A stretch of 64,000 nucleotides of DNA from Paraglaciecola sp. L3A3 (GTDB lineage Bacteria; Pseudomonadota; Gammaproteobacteria; Enterobacterales; Alteromonadaceae). Every line of letters begins with the position of its first letter. Positions within the stretch are counted from its first letter, which is position 1. The DNA is taken from positions 3,641,501 through 3,705,500 of the forward strand of contig NZ_CP047023.1 in assembly GCF_009796765.1 (NCBI RefSeq), given 5' to 3'. Position numbers and translations under genes: made by a program. Shown here piece by piece: positions 49,652-61,100 of this stretch. The notes under the pieces are model-generated. The model was not told the origin of the DNA and searched no databases. It saw only the letters and a list, made by a program, of their open reading frames with translations.

Positions 49652-50007
49652 ACTGCTCGCTCCCGCGTAAACTCTACTGCAACATTCTTTGCATTGGCCA
49701 AAATGTCAGGTTTGCTTAACTTTAATCGAGCAATCTTCACTGCTGGAAATGACTTTAAGATACAATCAATTAAATGACTGGCTAGTGCCTCAATTAGTTT
49801 AAAATCACAGCATTTAGCCTCATCCGCTAATGTTTGTGCCACCAGAGCATAATTAAGCGTGTCGTCAACATTATCTGAATGAGCAGCAATAGATAAATCT
49901 GCTTGTAACTCAATATCGAGTATCAGTCGCTGCTTGTTTTTTCTTTCCCAGTCATACACGCCAATCAGCGATAAGACCTCTAGTCTTTCGATATGAATTT
50001 TATCCAT
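49648..50007 (-). CDS. folB: Dihydroneopterin aldolase
   Basis: Makes 6-hydroxymethyl-dihydropterin, the FolK substrate. 119 residues from the ATG at 50007 (MDKIHIERLEVLSLIGVYDW). An ATG six codons earlier is possible, but homologues begin at this block. The later LNYALVAQTLADEA and VKIARLKLSKPDIL segments complete the tunnelling fold. Head of the folB-folK-uppP-hinT run, divergent from plsY. Confidence 0.94.
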   Translation of the reverse strand: MDKIHIERLEVLSLIGVYDWERKNKQRLILDIELQADLSIAAHSDNVDDTLNYALVAQTLADEAKCCDFKLIEALASHLIDCILKSFPAVKIARLKLSKPDILANAKNVAVEFTRERAV

Positions 50008-50083
50008 TTGTGATCCGCGCTGCATTTTATCTTAGATTGTTATATTCTGGCTGAATTGTAACTCATTCTTTTAGCACAAGTAC

Positions 50084-50680
50084 ATGACAGCACTCACAAT
50101 ATTCATGTTTGCATTTGCCTATCTGCTTGGTTCTGTATCAAGTGCTATTTTGGTGTGTAGATTATTTGCCTTAGGCGATCCTAGAGAGCAAGGTTCAGGT
50201 AACCCAGGCGCCACAAATGTATTAAGAATTGGCGGAAAATTACCTGCTGCCTTAGTATTAATATTTGATATTTTAAAAGGTACAGTACCAGTATGGGCTA
50301 GTTATTATTTGGGCTTAGACCCTGTATATCTAGCTTTTGTTGCTGTCACCGCATGTTTAGGCCATATGTTTCCAATATTTTTTGGCTTTAGAGGTGGCAA
50401 GGCCGTTGCAACAGCTTTTGGCACTATCTTACCTTTAGGCTTAGATTTAGCATCCCTGCTTATTTTTTGTTGGGTAATAGTATTATATATATCAGGATAT
50501 TCTTCGTTAGCCGCAATTATTACCGTTAGTTTAGCGCCACTTTTAACTTGGTTAATCCAACCTGAGTATGCCATGGCAGTAGCCATTTTAAGCGGCTTAA
50601 TTATTCTTCGCCACAAAGAAAATATAATCCGTTTGTTCTATAAGCAAGAAAGCAAAGTACGACAGAATAAGCGAAAGTGA
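50084..50680 (+). CDS. plsY: Glycerol-3-phosphate acyltransferase PlsY
   Basis: Membrane enzyme that acylates glycerol-3-phosphate from acyl phosphate. 198 residues, five membrane helices. Conserved blocks: [50 protein letters not shown]. The stop lies 5 bp from the convergent tsaD stop. Confidence 0.96.
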   Translation: MTALTIFMFAFAYLLGSVSSAILVCRLFALGDPREQGSGNPGATNVLRIGGKLPAALVLIFDILKGTVPVWASYYLGLDPVYLAFVAVTACLGHMFPIFFGFRGGKAVATAFGTILPLGLDLASLLIFCWVIVLYISGYSSLAAIITVSLAPLLTWLIQPEYAMAVAILSGLIILRHKENIIRLFYKQESKVRQNKRK

Positions 50681-50685
50681 ACCAA

Positions 50686-51699
50686 CTAAATGGCGGGTAA
50701 ATCCTCTAAAGACCATCTAGGTTGAGCTTTTGTACTTAACGATTCAGTTTCGCCGGCTTTTAACCTTTGTAATCCCGCATAAGCGATCATCGCACCGTTG
50801 TCAGTACAAAATTCTAATCTAGGATAAAACACTTCACCATTGATACTTCTCATCATATCAGCCAGTTGAGTGCGCAATTGCTTGTTAGCACTTACTCCAC
50901 CAGCAATCACTAAACGTTTAAGTTTGGTTTGTTTCAACGCCCTTTTACATTTTATCGCTAACGTATCCACCACAGCTTCTTGAAACGCATAAGCAATATT
51001 AGCATGAGTTTGTGCGCTACCATCACTGGCTCGAATAGTATTAGCAGCAAACGTTTTTAAACCACTAAAACTAAAATCTAATCCAGGTTTCGTGGTCATA
51101 GGCCGTGGAAATTGATAATGCCCTGCTTCTCCTTGTTCGGCCAATTTAGCTAATAACGGCCCTCCTGGGTAATCTAAACCCAACAACTTTGCAGTTTTAT
51201 CAAAGGCTTCACCTGCAGCATCATCTACAGATTCTCCTAGAACTTGATATTGACCGATACCATCCACTCTAACCATCATAGAGTGGCCACCTGAAACTAA
51301 TAGCGCAATAAAAGGAAAAGATGGTACTGGTTCATCTAGCATAGGTGCAAGCAAATGGCCTTCCATATGATGTACACCCACAGCAGGCAAATTCCACGCA
51401 TAAGCCAAACTACGGGCAACCGACGACCCCACTAGTAAAGCCCCTACCAAACCAGGCCCTTTCGTAAAAGCAATGCCATCTAAATCTTTTTCGGTGCAGT
51501 TAGCTTCCAATAATGTCTGCTTTATTAAAGGAATGATTTTTCGCACATGATCTCTTGATGCTAATTCGGGAACTACCCCACCATAATCAGCATGTAACTT
51601 TACTTGGCTATATAATTGATGTGACAATAACCCTTGATGCTCATCATAAACAGCAACACCAGTTTCATCACATGAGGTCTCGATTCCTAATACTCGCAT
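50686..51699 (-). CDS. tsaD: tRNA N6-adenosine threonylcarbamoyltransferase
   Basis: Transfers threonylcarbamoyl to A37 of ANN-reading tRNAs, with TsaB and TsaE. 337 residues, ASKHA fold: [17 protein letters not shown] at the start, the metal histidines in [24 protein letters not shown] segment, and [13 protein letters not shown]. Divergent from rpsU, as in most gammaproteobacteria. Confidence 0.96.
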   Translation of the reverse strand: MRVLGIETSCDETGVAVYDEHQGLLSHQLYSQVKLHADYGGVVPELASRDHVRKIIPLIKQTLLEANCTEKDLDGIAFTKGPGLVGALLVGSSVARSLAYAWNLPAVGVHHMEGHLLAPMLDEPVPSFPFIALLVSGGHSMMVRVDGIGQYQVLGESVDDAAGEAFDKTAKLLGLDYPGGPLLAKLAEQGEAGHYQFPRPMTTKPGLDFSFSGLKTFAANTIRASDGSAQTHANIAYAFQEAVVDTLAIKCKRALKQTKLKRLVIAGGVSANKQLRTQLADMMRSINGEVFYPRLEFCTDNGAMIAYAGLQRLKAGETESLSTKAQPRWSLEDLPAI

Positions 51700-51812
51700 A
51701 ATATTTTTAATAATTTACAGATTAAACTGCTGGCATTTTACTGTTCTGAAGTGAAAGCGCCAATTTAAAATTAAATTTGTTTGAAGATATTCACTTTTTA
51801 ACCTAACAAGGC

Positions 51813-51841
51813 TTTACTTCTGCTGTGGATATGATTAGAAT
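51813..51841 (+). promoter_or_regulatory. Candidate sigma-70 promoter of rpsU
   Basis: TTTACT (51813-51818) and TAGAAT (51836-51841) with a 17-base spacer, followed by TCCGCACC. It lies 78 bases before the rpsU ATG. Reasonable but not perfect match. I saw no LexA box, which E. coli has here. Confidence 0.5.
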
Positions 51842-51919
51842 TCCGCACCATTTTTAACCGAGCTGGTTACTTTTATGTACCGGTCGATATAATTAATATA
51901 TTTTTGAGGTAAGAGTTTA

Positions 51920-52135
51920 ATGCCAATCGTTAAAGTTAGAGAGAACGAACCTTTTGATGTTGCATTGCGTCGTTTTAAACGTTCATGTGAAAAAGCAGGT
52001 GTACTTTCTGAAGTTCGTCGTCGCGAATTTTTTGAAAAACCTACTTGGGAACGTAAGCGTAAGAAAGCTGCCGCTAAGAAACGTCTTTTGAAGAAGTTAT
52101 CTCGCGAAAACGCTCGTCGCATCAGATTGTACTAA
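51920..52135 (+). CDS. rpsU: 30S ribosomal protein S21
   Basis: 71 residues, the usual length. [20 protein letters not shown] start and a very basic helical tail with [23 protein letters not shown] at 51920 has GAGGTAAGAG just upstream. First gene of the rpsU-yqeY-dnaG-rpoD group. Confidence 0.98.
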   Translation: MPIVKVRENEPFDVALRRFKRSCEKAGVLSEVRRREFFEKPTWERKRKKAAAKKRLLKKLSRENARRIRLY

Positions 52136-52230
52136 ATCTCTTCTGAAGCGCGTTATTTGTATTTAATTATGAAACACGCGCTTTAAGTCGTTTTATCACA
52201 CATCCTTTTTACGTTTTCGATGAGTCATAC

Positions 52231-52692
52231 ATGTCTTTATTAGATGATTTAAAAAATGCACAAAAAGATGCTATGCGCGCCAAAGATAAAGTTCGTCTTG
52301 GTACTATTCGCATGGCTTTGTCTGCCGTAAAGCAACATGAAATCGATGGACGTACTAATCCCGGTTATATTGCTTTAGACGATGATGGTATTCTTGCTAT
52401 TTTAATCAAGATGATAAAACAGCGAAAAGATGCAGCCAGTCAATACGAAACTGCAGGTCGACAAGACTTACTTGACATCGAACTAGCAGAAATTGTTATT
52501 TTGCAAGGTTTTATGCCTAAAGCCCTTACTGAGGCAGAAATAGATTCTTTAATTGTTCAGGCAATGGAAGAAACTAGTGCTACTGGAATGCAGGATATGG
52601 GTAAAGTCATGGGCTGGTTAAAACCAAAAGTTCAAGGCAAAGCTGATATAGGCCAACTTAGTAGTAAAATAAAAGCTAAGCTTAACGCTTAA
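52231..52692 (+). CDS. yqeY: GatB/YqeY domain-containing protein
   Basis: 153 residues of the YqeY type, related to the tRNA-binding tail domain of GatB. Segments: LLDDLKNAQKDAMRAKDKVR, IKMIKQRKDAASQYETAGRQ, and the C-terminal MGKVMGWLKPKVQGKADIGQ. Exact role unknown, perhaps tRNA related. Its presence between rpsU and dnaG is typical of many Proteobacteria. A terminator follows it. Confidence 0.93.
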   Translation: MSLLDDLKNAQKDAMRAKDKVRLGTIRMALSAVKQHEIDGRTNPGYIALDDDGILAILIKMIKQRKDAASQYETAGRQDLLDIELAEIVILQGFMPKALTEAEIDSLIVQAMEETSATGMQDMGKVMGWLKPKVQGKADIGQLSSKIKAKLNA

Positions 52693-52721
52693 GTTATATC
52701 AGTACACTATATAGCATTCTA

Positions 52722-52750
52722 CAAACCGCACTCAGTTGCGGTTTGTTTAT
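52722..52750 (+). terminator. Terminator between yqeY and dnaG
   Basis: CAAACCGCA / TGCGGTTTG around CTCAGT, followed by TTTATTTA. It would let rpsU-yqeY be expressed well above dnaG, as the known terminator upstream of E. coli dnaG does. Confidence 0.75.
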
Positions 52751-52842
52751 TTAGGGCGCTAATATTTAAATTAGTGTCGAAGTTTATACTGACAATATGG
52801 CATCATACTCCCCGATTTTATTGTATTGCTTGAGAAAATTAC

Positions 52843-54609
52843 ATGTCTGGCCGTATCCCTCGTGAATTTATAGATGACATCATCGCTCGAACTGACATAG
52901 TAGAGTTAATAGACAGTCGTGTTTCTTTAAAAAAAGCAGGCCGTAATCACCAAGCTTGTTGTCCATTTCATAATGAAAAAAGTCCTTCTTTTACTGTCAG
53001 CCAAGACAAGCAGTTTTATCATTGTTTTGGTTGTGGCGCGCACGGTAATGTTATTTCGTTTTTAATGGAATTCGACCGATTAGAATTTCCTGAAGCCATA
53101 GAAGAATTAGCTCAATACCACAGTATAGAAGTTCCCCGAGAAAAAGGTGGAGCTCCAGCTCTAAGCGCAGAACAAAAACAGCAAAAAGGCAATGATTACG
53201 AGTTAATGGAAAAGGTGGCAAAATACTTTTCACAACAACTCAAATCCCATCCAGAAAAAAATAAAGCAGTAGATTATTTAAAAAAACGTGGATTAAACGG
53301 CGAAATAGTTAAAGCGTTTGATATGGGCTTTGCACCACCAGATTGGGATAGTGTACTGAAAACATTTGGTATCAATCCAACATTTCAGCAGCAACTACTC
53401 GATCTAAAACTTATCACTGAAAATGATAATAGACGACGCTACGACTTTTTCCGTGATCGCATTATGTTTCCTATTCGTGACAAACGTGGTCGTGTTATAG
53501 GGTTTGGTGGACGAGTACTAGATGATGGCGGCCCCAAATATTTAAACTCCCCTGAAACCAGAATCTTCCACAAAGGCCATGAGTTATATGGTTTTTATCA
53601 AGCTAAACAAGCACATAGAAATTTAGCCAAAGTCATAATAGTCGAAGGTTACATGGATGTGGTTGCATTAGGCCAATTTGGTATAGATTACGCTGTTGCC
53701 TCCCTTGGTACAGCGACTACGCCAGAACACATTCAAATGTTGTTTCGCACTACCAGCGAAATTATTTGTTGTTATGATGGTGACCGTGCTGGACGAGAGG
53801 CTGCTTGGCGTGCATTAGAGAACGCACTCCCCTACCTAAAAGATGGCGTGCAAATGAAGTTTATGTTTTTACCTGACGGTGAAGATCCTGATACTTTAGT
53901 ACGCAAAATTGGTAAAGAAACCTTCGAACAAAGACTGCAATCAGACTCAGTACCTTTATCTAAATTTTTCTTCAACAATTTACTGCAACGCCATCATGTA
54001 AGCAGTAACGAAGGAAAGGCCGCATTAAAAACTGAAGCCATGCCATTGATAGAGCAAATTATTGGCGACAATATTCGCGCCAGTTTGATGGCTGATTTAA
54101 GTAGTCATATGGGAGACCATAATAAATATAAGTTAGAAACCGATATTGCTAAGGCCAACCAACACAAAGGTTTAGCAAAATTAGATTTTAAAACGCCAAA
54201 CAAAAGTACTATTTCTCCGGTTCGCATGATGATCCGCTTATTACTTGATGATCCGAGCTTGGCGATTAAGTGTGCCTCTGCCGATCCAGCCCCCTTAATC
54301 AATGCCCCTATCCAGGGCATGGCCATGTTAAATGAATTATTTCAATTTTGTAAAAGTAAGCCCTCGGCCAATACAGCTCAAGTACTTGAACACTTCAGAG
54401 GGCACCCCGCCAGCCCGCATTTAGCGAAGCTATTAGCTTGGGAGTATGCAGAGCAAAATCAACAATTAGTATTTGAAGATAGCTTTACTAAATTACTTGA
54501 TTGGCACTTACAAGGGCGAATGGATGAATTATTTGCTAAGTCTAGAACAAGTTTTTTAACTGATGGAGAAAAACAAGAGCTCAACCTACTTGTAAAAGAA
54601 CAAAAATAA
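52843..54609 (+). CDS. dnaG: DNA primase
   Basis: Makes RNA primers at the replication fork. 588 residues. The N-terminal zinc domain has CCPFHNEKSPSFTVSQDKQF followed by YHCFGCGAHGN. The central TOPRIM carries VIIVEGYMDVVALGQFG and CYDGDRAG. The C-terminal domain (about 440-588) binds DnaB. ATG at 52843 begins MSGRIPREFIDDIIARTDIV. Located between yqeY and rpoD. Confidence 0.97.
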   Translation: MSGRIPREFIDDIIARTDIVELIDSRVSLKKAGRNHQACCPFHNEKSPSFTVSQDKQFYHCFGCGAHGNVISFLMEFDRLEFPEAIEELAQYHSIEVPREKGGAPALSAEQKQQKGNDYELMEKVAKYFSQQLKSHPEKNKAVDYLKKRGLNGEIVKAFDMGFAPPDWDSVLKTFGINPTFQQQLLDLKLITENDNRRRYDFFRDRIMFPIRDKRGRVIGFGGRVLDDGGPKYLNSPETRIFHKGHELYGFYQAKQAHRNLAKVIIVEGYMDVVALGQFGIDYAVASLGTATTPEHIQMLFRTTSEIICCYDGDRAGREAAWRALENALPYLKDGVQMKFMFLPDGEDPDTLVRKIGKETFEQRLQSDSVPLSKFFFNNLLQRHHVSSNEGKAALKTEAMPLIEQIIGDNIRASLMADLSSHMGDHNKYKLETDIAKANQHKGLAKLDFKTPNKSTISPVRMMIRLLLDDPSLAIKCASADPAPLINAPIQGMAMLNELFQFCKSKPSANTAQVLEHFRGHPASPHLAKLLAWEYAEQNQQLVFEDSFTKLLDWHLQGRMDELFAKSRTSFLTDGEKQELNLLVKEQK

Positions 54610-54892
54610 CCCAATATAAATACACTGTTGTCATTTGATGCTAATTTCAGCTTAGTTCACTAGATACTTAAGCCAACGACCAATCATAAAACATTGAATC
54701 GAACGAAATTCATACACCAAAGCGCAACAGACTCTAGCCGTAGGGTAGCTAAGTCTGCTATACTGGCTAATTCGCTCAGGTCGGTTTATATATCATAGAT
54801 AGGCTAAGCAGTTAAACAATTACGATGTAAAATTTTTCTCTAAAAAGAAGAGTTGTACGAATTTTAAATTAATTCAAGAAGTGTAAGGTTAT

Positions 54893-56728
54893 ATGGTGCA
54901 AAGCAAGCAGTCGCAGATAAAACTCCTCATTGCTAAAGGTAAAGAACAGGGCTATTTGACTTTCGCGGAAGTTAACGACCACCTTCCACAAGATATTGTC
55001 GACTCTGATCAGATCGAAGATATCATCCGCATGATTAACGACATGGGCATCAAGGTCTTTGAAACAGCCCCTGATTCAGATGAACTTTTGATGCAAGAAA
55101 GTGACACTGATGAAGAAGTCGCAGAAGCGGCAGCACAGGCTCTTGCCACTGTAGAAAGTGAAATTGGCCGCACAACTGACCCTGTACGTATGTATATGCG
55201 TGAAATGGGGACAGTAGAACTGCTGACTCGTGAAGGCGAAATTGTTATCGCTAAACGTATCGAAGAAGGCATCAATCAGGTTCAATGCTCTGTTGCTGAG
55301 TATCCAGAAGCTATCACCCATTTACTTGATCAATGGGATCTTTTTGAAGCAGAAGAAATTCGTCTAAGTGACATCATCATTGGATTTGTTGATCCAAATG
55401 AACAAGATGTTGCACCTACAGCCACTCATATCGGTTCTGAACTTTCTGAAGAAGAATTAAAAGACGAAGATGGCGACAGTGACGAAGATGATGAAGACGA
55501 GGAAGAAGAAGATACTGGACCAGATCCAGAACTTGCTCGCGAAAAATTTGGCGCATTACGTGTACAATATGAAAAAGCCCGTGATGTGATAGATGCCAAG
55601 GGGCGTTCACACCCTGACGCAAGAACTCAAATTCATGAATTAAGTGAAGTATTCAAAGAATTTAGATTAACTCCTAAACAATTTGATCGCATGGTTAAAA
55701 ATATGCGTAGCATGATGGACCGAATTCGTGTTCAAGAACGTATTGTGATGAAACACTGCGTTGCTACAGCTAAAATGCCTAAGAAAGATTTCATAAAAGC
55801 ATTTGCTGGTAATGAAACGACTACCGATTGGTTGTTTGAAATTCTGAATTCTACCCTTCCCTATGCTGAAGAAATGAAAGTACATCAAGAAGAACTTGAG
55901 CGTGCAATCAGCAAGATGAATACAGTAGAAGACGAAACAGGCTTAATCATAGCCGATATCAAAGATATTAATCGTCGCATGTCTATTGGCGAAGCCAAAG
56001 CAAGACGAGCGAAAAAAGAAATGGTTGAAGCCAACTTACGTTTGGTTATCTCTATTGCGAAAAAATACACAAACCGTGGATTACAATTTTTGGATCTTAT
56101 CCAAGAAGGTAACATTGGTTTGATGAAAGCGGTTGATAAATTTGAATATCGTCGTGGTTATAAGTTCTCAACTTATGCAACATGGTGGATACGTCAAGCA
56201 ATCACTCGTTCAATTGCTGACCAAGCACGTACAATACGTATCCCAGTGCACATGATTGAAACAATCAATAAACTGAATCGTATTTCTCGTCAAATGTTAC
56301 AAGAAATGGGCCGCGAGCCAACACCTGAAGAATTGTCAGAACGTATGTTAATGCCAGAAGACAAAGTCCGTAAGGTATTAAAAATTGCCAAAGAGCCGAT
56401 TTCAATGGAAACTCCTATCGGTGATGACGAAGATTCACATTTAGGTGATTTTATCGAAGACAGCACCATAGTGCAGCCTTTAGACTCTGCCACTGGCGGT
56501 AGTTTAAAAGATGCCACGCAAGAAGTGCTTGCTGGTTTGACAGCTCGTGAAGCAAAAGTCCTCAGAATGCGTTTTGGTATTGATATGAACACTGACCATA
56601 CGCTTGAAGAAGTTGGTAAACAATTTGATGTAACACGTGAACGTATTCGTCAAATCGAAGCCAAAGCTTTGCGTAAACTCCGTCACCCTAGTCGCTCTGA
56701 GCAATTGAAAAGTTTCTTAGACGAATAG
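54893..56728 (+). CDS. rpoD: RNA polymerase sigma factor RpoD (sigma-70)
   Basis: The housekeeping sigma factor. 611 residues. Region 1.1 covers about residues 1-80 ([18 protein letters not shown]). An acidic non-conserved segment at about 180-215 is almost all Asp/Glu. Region 2 has [20 protein letters not shown] for -10 binding. Region 4 has [20 protein letters not shown] for -35 binding. ATG at 54893 follows GTGTAAGGTTAT. The 283-bp gap after dnaG suggests a separate promoter. Ends at a strong terminator. Confidence 0.98.
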   Translation: MVQSKQSQIKLLIAKGKEQGYLTFAEVNDHLPQDIVDSDQIEDIIRMINDMGIKVFETAPDSDELLMQESDTDEEVAEAAAQALATVESEIGRTTDPVRMYMREMGTVELLTREGEIVIAKRIEEGINQVQCSVAEYPEAITHLLDQWDLFEAEEIRLSDIIIGFVDPNEQDVAPTATHIGSELSEEELKDEDGDSDEDDEDEEEEDTGPDPELAREKFGALRVQYEKARDVIDAKGRSHPDARTQIHELSEVFKEFRLTPKQFDRMVKNMRSMMDRIRVQERIVMKHCVATAKMPKKDFIKAFAGNETTTDWLFEILNSTLPYAEEMKVHQEELERAISKMNTVEDETGLIIADIKDINRRMSIGEAKARRAKKEMVEANLRLVISIAKKYTNRGLQFLDLIQEGNIGLMKAVDKFEYRRGYKFSTYATWWIRQAITRSIADQARTIRIPVHMIETINKLNRISRQMLQEMGREPTPEELSERMLMPEDKVRKVLKIAKEPISMETPIGDDEDSHLGDFIEDSTIVQPLDSATGGSLKDATQEVLAGLTAREAKVLRMRFGIDMNTDHTLEEVGKQFDVTRERIRQIEAKALRKLRHPSRSEQLKSFLDE

Positions 56729-56754
56729 TCTTTTATCATAAATCTAGAATATTC

Positions 56755-56790
56755 AAATGCCAGACAGCTCTCACTGCCTGGCATTTTTGT
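56755..56790 (+). terminator. Rho-independent terminator of rpoD
   Basis: AAATGCCAG-A-CAG pairs with CTG-C-CTGGCATTT around CTCTCA and is followed by T-rich sequence. It begins 27 bases after the rpoD stop. Confidence 0.85.
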
Positions 56791-56890
56791 ATCTGACTTC
56801 CCCCCTTAGTTCTGCTCATTACCCCCTACTTTGTTAATTAATCAGTCCATGTAATAATAAAAATACTTTCCCTGACTTTATTTAAAAATC

Positions 56891-57391
56891 TTGCTTAGAA
56901 AATCACTTATATTTACCGTCTTATCAATGACTTTGGCTTGCAGCAAAGAGGTCCCTTCAGATCCTGCATGCCGTGTCGATGAACAACAAAGTTTAGCTCC
57001 AGCCGAAGCTGTATGTTTGATAAAATTAAATGGCAAACTCATTGCTGTTAAAAATAATAATATGGAGAAATGGGATTTACCTAAAGATAAACAACAGGGT
57101 AATCTCAGTGCTCAATGTACCGCTCATCAAGCCGCTTGGAAAGCCACAGGGCTCAACGTTGAGATAGGTCAACTTCTTTGGGTTGATGAAGGTAACACCC
57201 ACTATTTTACATGTCTTGCTAGTAGCCAATTTTCTAGTACTCAGCAAGATTTCCCTGTACCACCATGGGCTAATCATAAAATTGAAAAAATAGGCTTATT
57301 AGATCCTTTTGCCACAAGAGACGAAGATTGGGAGCCACGGTTAGATGTCATCAAATTGAGGGAAGCTTTTACTCAGATAGAGTCCTACTAG
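56891..57391 (+). CDS. Putative lipoprotein with degenerate Nudix-like domain
   Basis: 166 residues from a TTG at 56891; ribosome site weak. A hydrophobic signal ends at Cys17 (SMTLAC), an imperfect lipobox. Residues 38-130 follow the outline of a Nudix domain: EAVCLIKLNGKLIAVKNN, WDLPKDKQQGNLSAQCTAHQ, AAWKATGLNVEIG. In active Nudix enzymes the box is GE...RE..EE.G. Here the positions are G70-N, Q80-A and K84-A, so the catalytic Glu residues and the Arg are all lost. I infer a binding or structural role in the envelope rather than hydrolysis. It lies after rpoD with its own terminator. Confidence 0.72.
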   Translation: MLRKSLIFTVLSMTLACSKEVPSDPACRVDEQQSLAPAEAVCLIKLNGKLIAVKNNNMEKWDLPKDKQQGNLSAQCTAHQAAWKATGLNVEIGQLLWVDEGNTHYFTCLASSQFSSTQQDFPVPPWANHKIEKIGLLDPFATRDEDWEPRLDVIKLREAFTQIESY

Positions 57392-57430
57392 TTGCTTATC
57401 ACTGTCTAAAAATATTTGTAAAACCCAATA

Positions 57431-57456
57431 AAAAAACGCTCAACGAGCGTCTTTTT
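57431..57456. terminator. Terminator between convergent Nudix-like and PEP-CTERM-like genes
   Basis: ACGCTC / GAGCGT around AAC with a flanking A run and T run; usable from both strands. Lies 39 bases after the plus-strand gene and 16 bases beyond the minus-strand gene's stop. Confidence 0.8.
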
Positions 57457-57471
57457 ATATACAAGCGCCAA

Positions 57472-58038
57472 TTAGACGCGGCGACGTACTAACATAGCTA
57501 GTGCTAAACCAAATATAGTAATAGTTGCCGGTGTACTGACGTCAACCACTGGGGTATTCACAGTTACATTTGTAGAAGTGCCTACAGTGGAAATCACAAC
57601 AAACTGTAATATTGACTGAAATGACTCAGAAATTGTTTCAATCGTTGTTGAACCAGAGCCAATTGCTGTGAATTCTAGTGTACCTAACAATATGTCGCTG
57701 CCGAAGATTGTTGGACTCATCATCATTGGATCAAAATAAACAGCAGAAATTGGAGCGGTTGGCGCGCCAGCAATAAAATTGCTGCTTAAGTTAAATCCAT
57801 CAAAACTCAATACACTGCTATCAAAACCCGCATCCATCATAAACCCTAGAAACCCATCAACAGGGACTTGTGTATCAGCATACAAAGATAAAGAAAATGA
57901 GTCATTTAAGTCTACATTGACATCGCTTTCACTAAACGAAAGGATGACAGCAGATTGAGCACTAAACGCACTCATTAGTAAACTAGAAGCCAATACAACA
58001 GAACGAACAAGTTTTTTATTTAGTATTACATTTTTCAT
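57472..58038 (-). CDS. Exported PEP-CTERM-like protein with cohesin-like domain
   Basis: 188 residues. Signal peptide with cleavage near AQSA (about residue 30). Residues 31-150 read as a cohesin-type beta-sandwich: VDLNDSFSLSLYADTQVPVD, then GFMMDAGFDSSVLSFDGFNL, then LLGTLEFTAIGSGSTTIETI. This is the pattern of cohesin-like secreted proteins. The C-terminus VSTPATITIFGLALAMLVRR resembles a PEP-CTERM sorting tail, with STP in place of PEP, a membrane helix and an Arg cluster. Such tails are handled by an exosortase. It is 63 bp downstream of a gene for a dockerin-bearing nuclease on the same strand, so it may be a surface docking partner. Confidence 0.75.
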   Translation of the reverse strand: MKNVILNKKLVRSVVLASSLLMSAFSAQSAVILSFSESDVNVDLNDSFSLSLYADTQVPVDGFLGFMMDAGFDSSVLSFDGFNLSSNFIAGAPTAPISAVYFDPMMMSPTIFGSDILLGTLEFTAIGSGSTTIETISESFQSILQFVVISTVGTSTNVTVNTPVVDVSTPATITIFGLALAMLVRRRV

Positions 58039-58068
58039 TTTTTACATCTCAATCTTAAATTTTAAATT

Positions 58069-58093
58069 GGCCAGTGGTGATTACCAACTGGCC
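58069..58093 (-). terminator. Intercistronic hairpin between nuclease and PEP-CTERM-like gene
   Basis: GGCCAGTTGGT against ACCACTGGCC (one bulge), loop AATC, on the minus strand. No strong T run follows. It could be a partial terminator or RNA-stability element giving different expression of the two genes. Confidence 0.5.
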
Positions 58094-58101
58094 GAGTTTT
58101 G

Positions 58102-61100
58102 TTATTGGCTTAGGTACAAAGTATACCAAGCTTGTAAGTCTGCAGTTGAAATCACACCATCGGCGTCATAATCTGCAATTGCATTAAAGTTTGCATCTCC
58201 AGAGGCACTGCCTAACATGCCTAGAATGGCAAAGTAATCAGTGAAATTAACACTGCTATCCCCATTCACGTCAGCAGATGTTTCAGCACCCGCCACCTCA
58301 GCATCAAATTGCATAGCGATCACAACGGGATCATGGTCAGACATGCGATAAGCGTCTGCTTCATACAAGTCAACTAACTGCTGCGGACTTTTATCTTCGG
58401 TGTTGTAATCTAAGGCTCTTGGCTCGTCTGCATTGATATGCCATTCAGTGACATCAACTGTCTTAGCCAAGGCTTTATTATTTGCTAGGGCATGGTCTAA
58501 ATAACCAAACTCGCCACCAAATGTATAAGAATAAGCGTCAGCTCCAGCAAAATAGTTCACTAAGTTGGTATAACCAGCAGATTCAATTTGGGCAATAGGA
58601 TCTTCTTTAGCGTAAGCATTTAAATCCCCTAAAATAACTGTAGGCTTATCAGCAAACCCAGAGGCAATAAAGGCCGTAAGTGCTTGTGCTGCTCGAGTAC
58701 GCGTTAAGTTACAATTACCTTGACCAGTAGTCGAGTCGTCGCCAGCACCACAGCTTGAACCTTTCGATTTAAGGTGATTAACACTCACCACTAATTCTTC
58801 GCCATTTTCAGTCAAAGCAAAAGTTTGCACTAGTGCTGGACGGTTTTTGGTATCAACAAATAACGGCCCATCCGCATCGCTAATAGAATTACTACTATCT
58901 AAAATACCTAAGGCGCCAACAGGTGAAACTTTTGCAGATTTATAAATAAGCGCAACTGTAATTGCGTCAGTACCTACCGGTCCACCAGCATCAACAATGG
59001 AGTAAGTGCTAGCACCCATTTGATTGTTAATTTCAGAAACTAGATCGTCAATCGCTGAACCTGCGCTAAAGCCGCTATTTTCAATTTCCATTAGACCTAC
59101 AATATCTGCGTCCATCGCGACAATGGCCGCCACAGTCTTAGCTTTTTGACGAGCAAACTCTTCTGAATTATTTGCCCCTCTACAATCTAAGTTACTTGGA
59201 CCACACTTGTTGCCATTTTCATCCAAAGTAGAGAAATAGTTCAGTACATTTAAGCTTGCTACTTTCAAGTTACCTTCAGTAATCTCTGGTGCAGCTTGGC
59301 GCGCATTATTCGCAAAAATTGTAGGACTCATTAACGGAATAACACGATAAGCGCTAAAGCTATAGTCCATTGGCCCAACCAACCCAGTAACTGTGTCGCC
59401 TGTACGCAGCGAGTTAAGGGCAGATAAACCACCAGCAGGGTATGGAATAACCTCAGGGTTAGAACCATTCACACCATCGTCTAGTATTACTTTGTTTAAT
59501 GCGTTTTCAGCAGCTAGAGCGATTGCCTCAGCAGAACCTGGGGCAAATTGGTTTGTTGGCGTGAACAAGCGACCATAAGATAAAGTTGCCTCTCCAAAAG
59601 CTTTTAAATTGTAGTTATCGCTGACGGTCAATTCCTGTGACGCAGTAACTAGCATACCTTCAAGGGCTTCAACATCAGTAGCATTAGCAAAAGGTAGGCT
59701 AAATTCAGTTGCAGCTACTGTGGCAGTGCTACAAGCCGTCGATACTTGCTGAGCAAGCATTTGGGTTTTTTCGTAGTACTCAGTTACTTCACCTACTACA
59801 CGTACTACATCACCTTCAGCTGGTAGTGCCCCTTCGTAATAAACGAATAGGCCTTCAGAGGTAGTAGGGTCAGTATCCATATCAGCTTGCTCTTCTTGTA
59901 TGAAGAAACCACTAAGGTTAGGTAATGACGCACTTACCACAGCTTCAACTGTATTGGTTTGTCCCACAAGCGGCGATACAAAACCAGAACCTTGAATAGC
60001 GCTGATTAAGGTCGCAGAGTCTGAACATTGTCCTAAATCCGCAGTGCCGCCGTCAGTACCACCATCAGACCCACCATCAGACCCGCCATCGGTGCCACCG
60101 TCAGAACCACCACCAAAATTTTGGCCATTATTGACATCACCAAATGTATTGGCCTCAGAGCCCTGCCAAGTAAAGTCTGAATATTGAACACCAGAACCAC
60201 TTAACTGTAATGAATCACCAACAGCCGAACTACCCGCTTCACTCACGCCAATATCAGTACTTGTCATGCCAATAGCTGGGCCATCTACAGCTTCAAAGCT
60301 ACCTTCATAACTTAAAAATTGCAGCACAACGCCTTCGCTATCAACTAAGGCTAAGCCATCAGGACCTCCATTTTGAATACCTGAAATAGCAAAAGATAAG
60401 GTACCAAAACCACCATCTTGATTAGGTATGACACCACTTAAATTCTCAGTCCCATAACTTTTACGTTGAGAACTACTGCCGTTGTAGAGCACGATACTCA
60501 TACCAGATACATCTGTACCGGCTAACCCAGCAATTTCAACACCCTCATCTGAGTCACCGCCAGTATTGTCATAATGAAGTTCATTAATAAATGGTGCAGG
60601 GGCAGCAAAAGTTTGACCAGAGTTAACCTGACCAAAACTATCTAAAGTAGGCTCCTGCCAAACAAAATCTTCATATCTAAATCCACTACCAGTAAGCTGC
60701 AAAGATTCGCCAACAGGCGTACTGCTGGTTTCTGCAACACCAATATCTGTGCTTGTCATGCCTGCAGCTGGGCCGTCTACTGCTTCAAAGCTACCTTCGT
60801 AACTTAAAAACTGTATTACAGTACCTTCACTATCCACTAATGCTAAGCCATCAGGGCCGCCATTTTGAATGCCCGATATTGCAAATGATACAGTTCCAAA
60901 GCCACTACTTTGATTGGGTATAACACCATCTAAAGCGACGGTTTTATATGCTTTTAGTTGGCTACTGCTGCCATTGTAAAACACAATGCTCAAACCACTT
61001 AAGTCAGCACCTGCCAATCCTGCAATTTCAACGCCTTCGCCTTGGTCAGTACTTACATTGTCATAATGGATTTCATTAATAAAAATTAAGTTAGTAGAGG

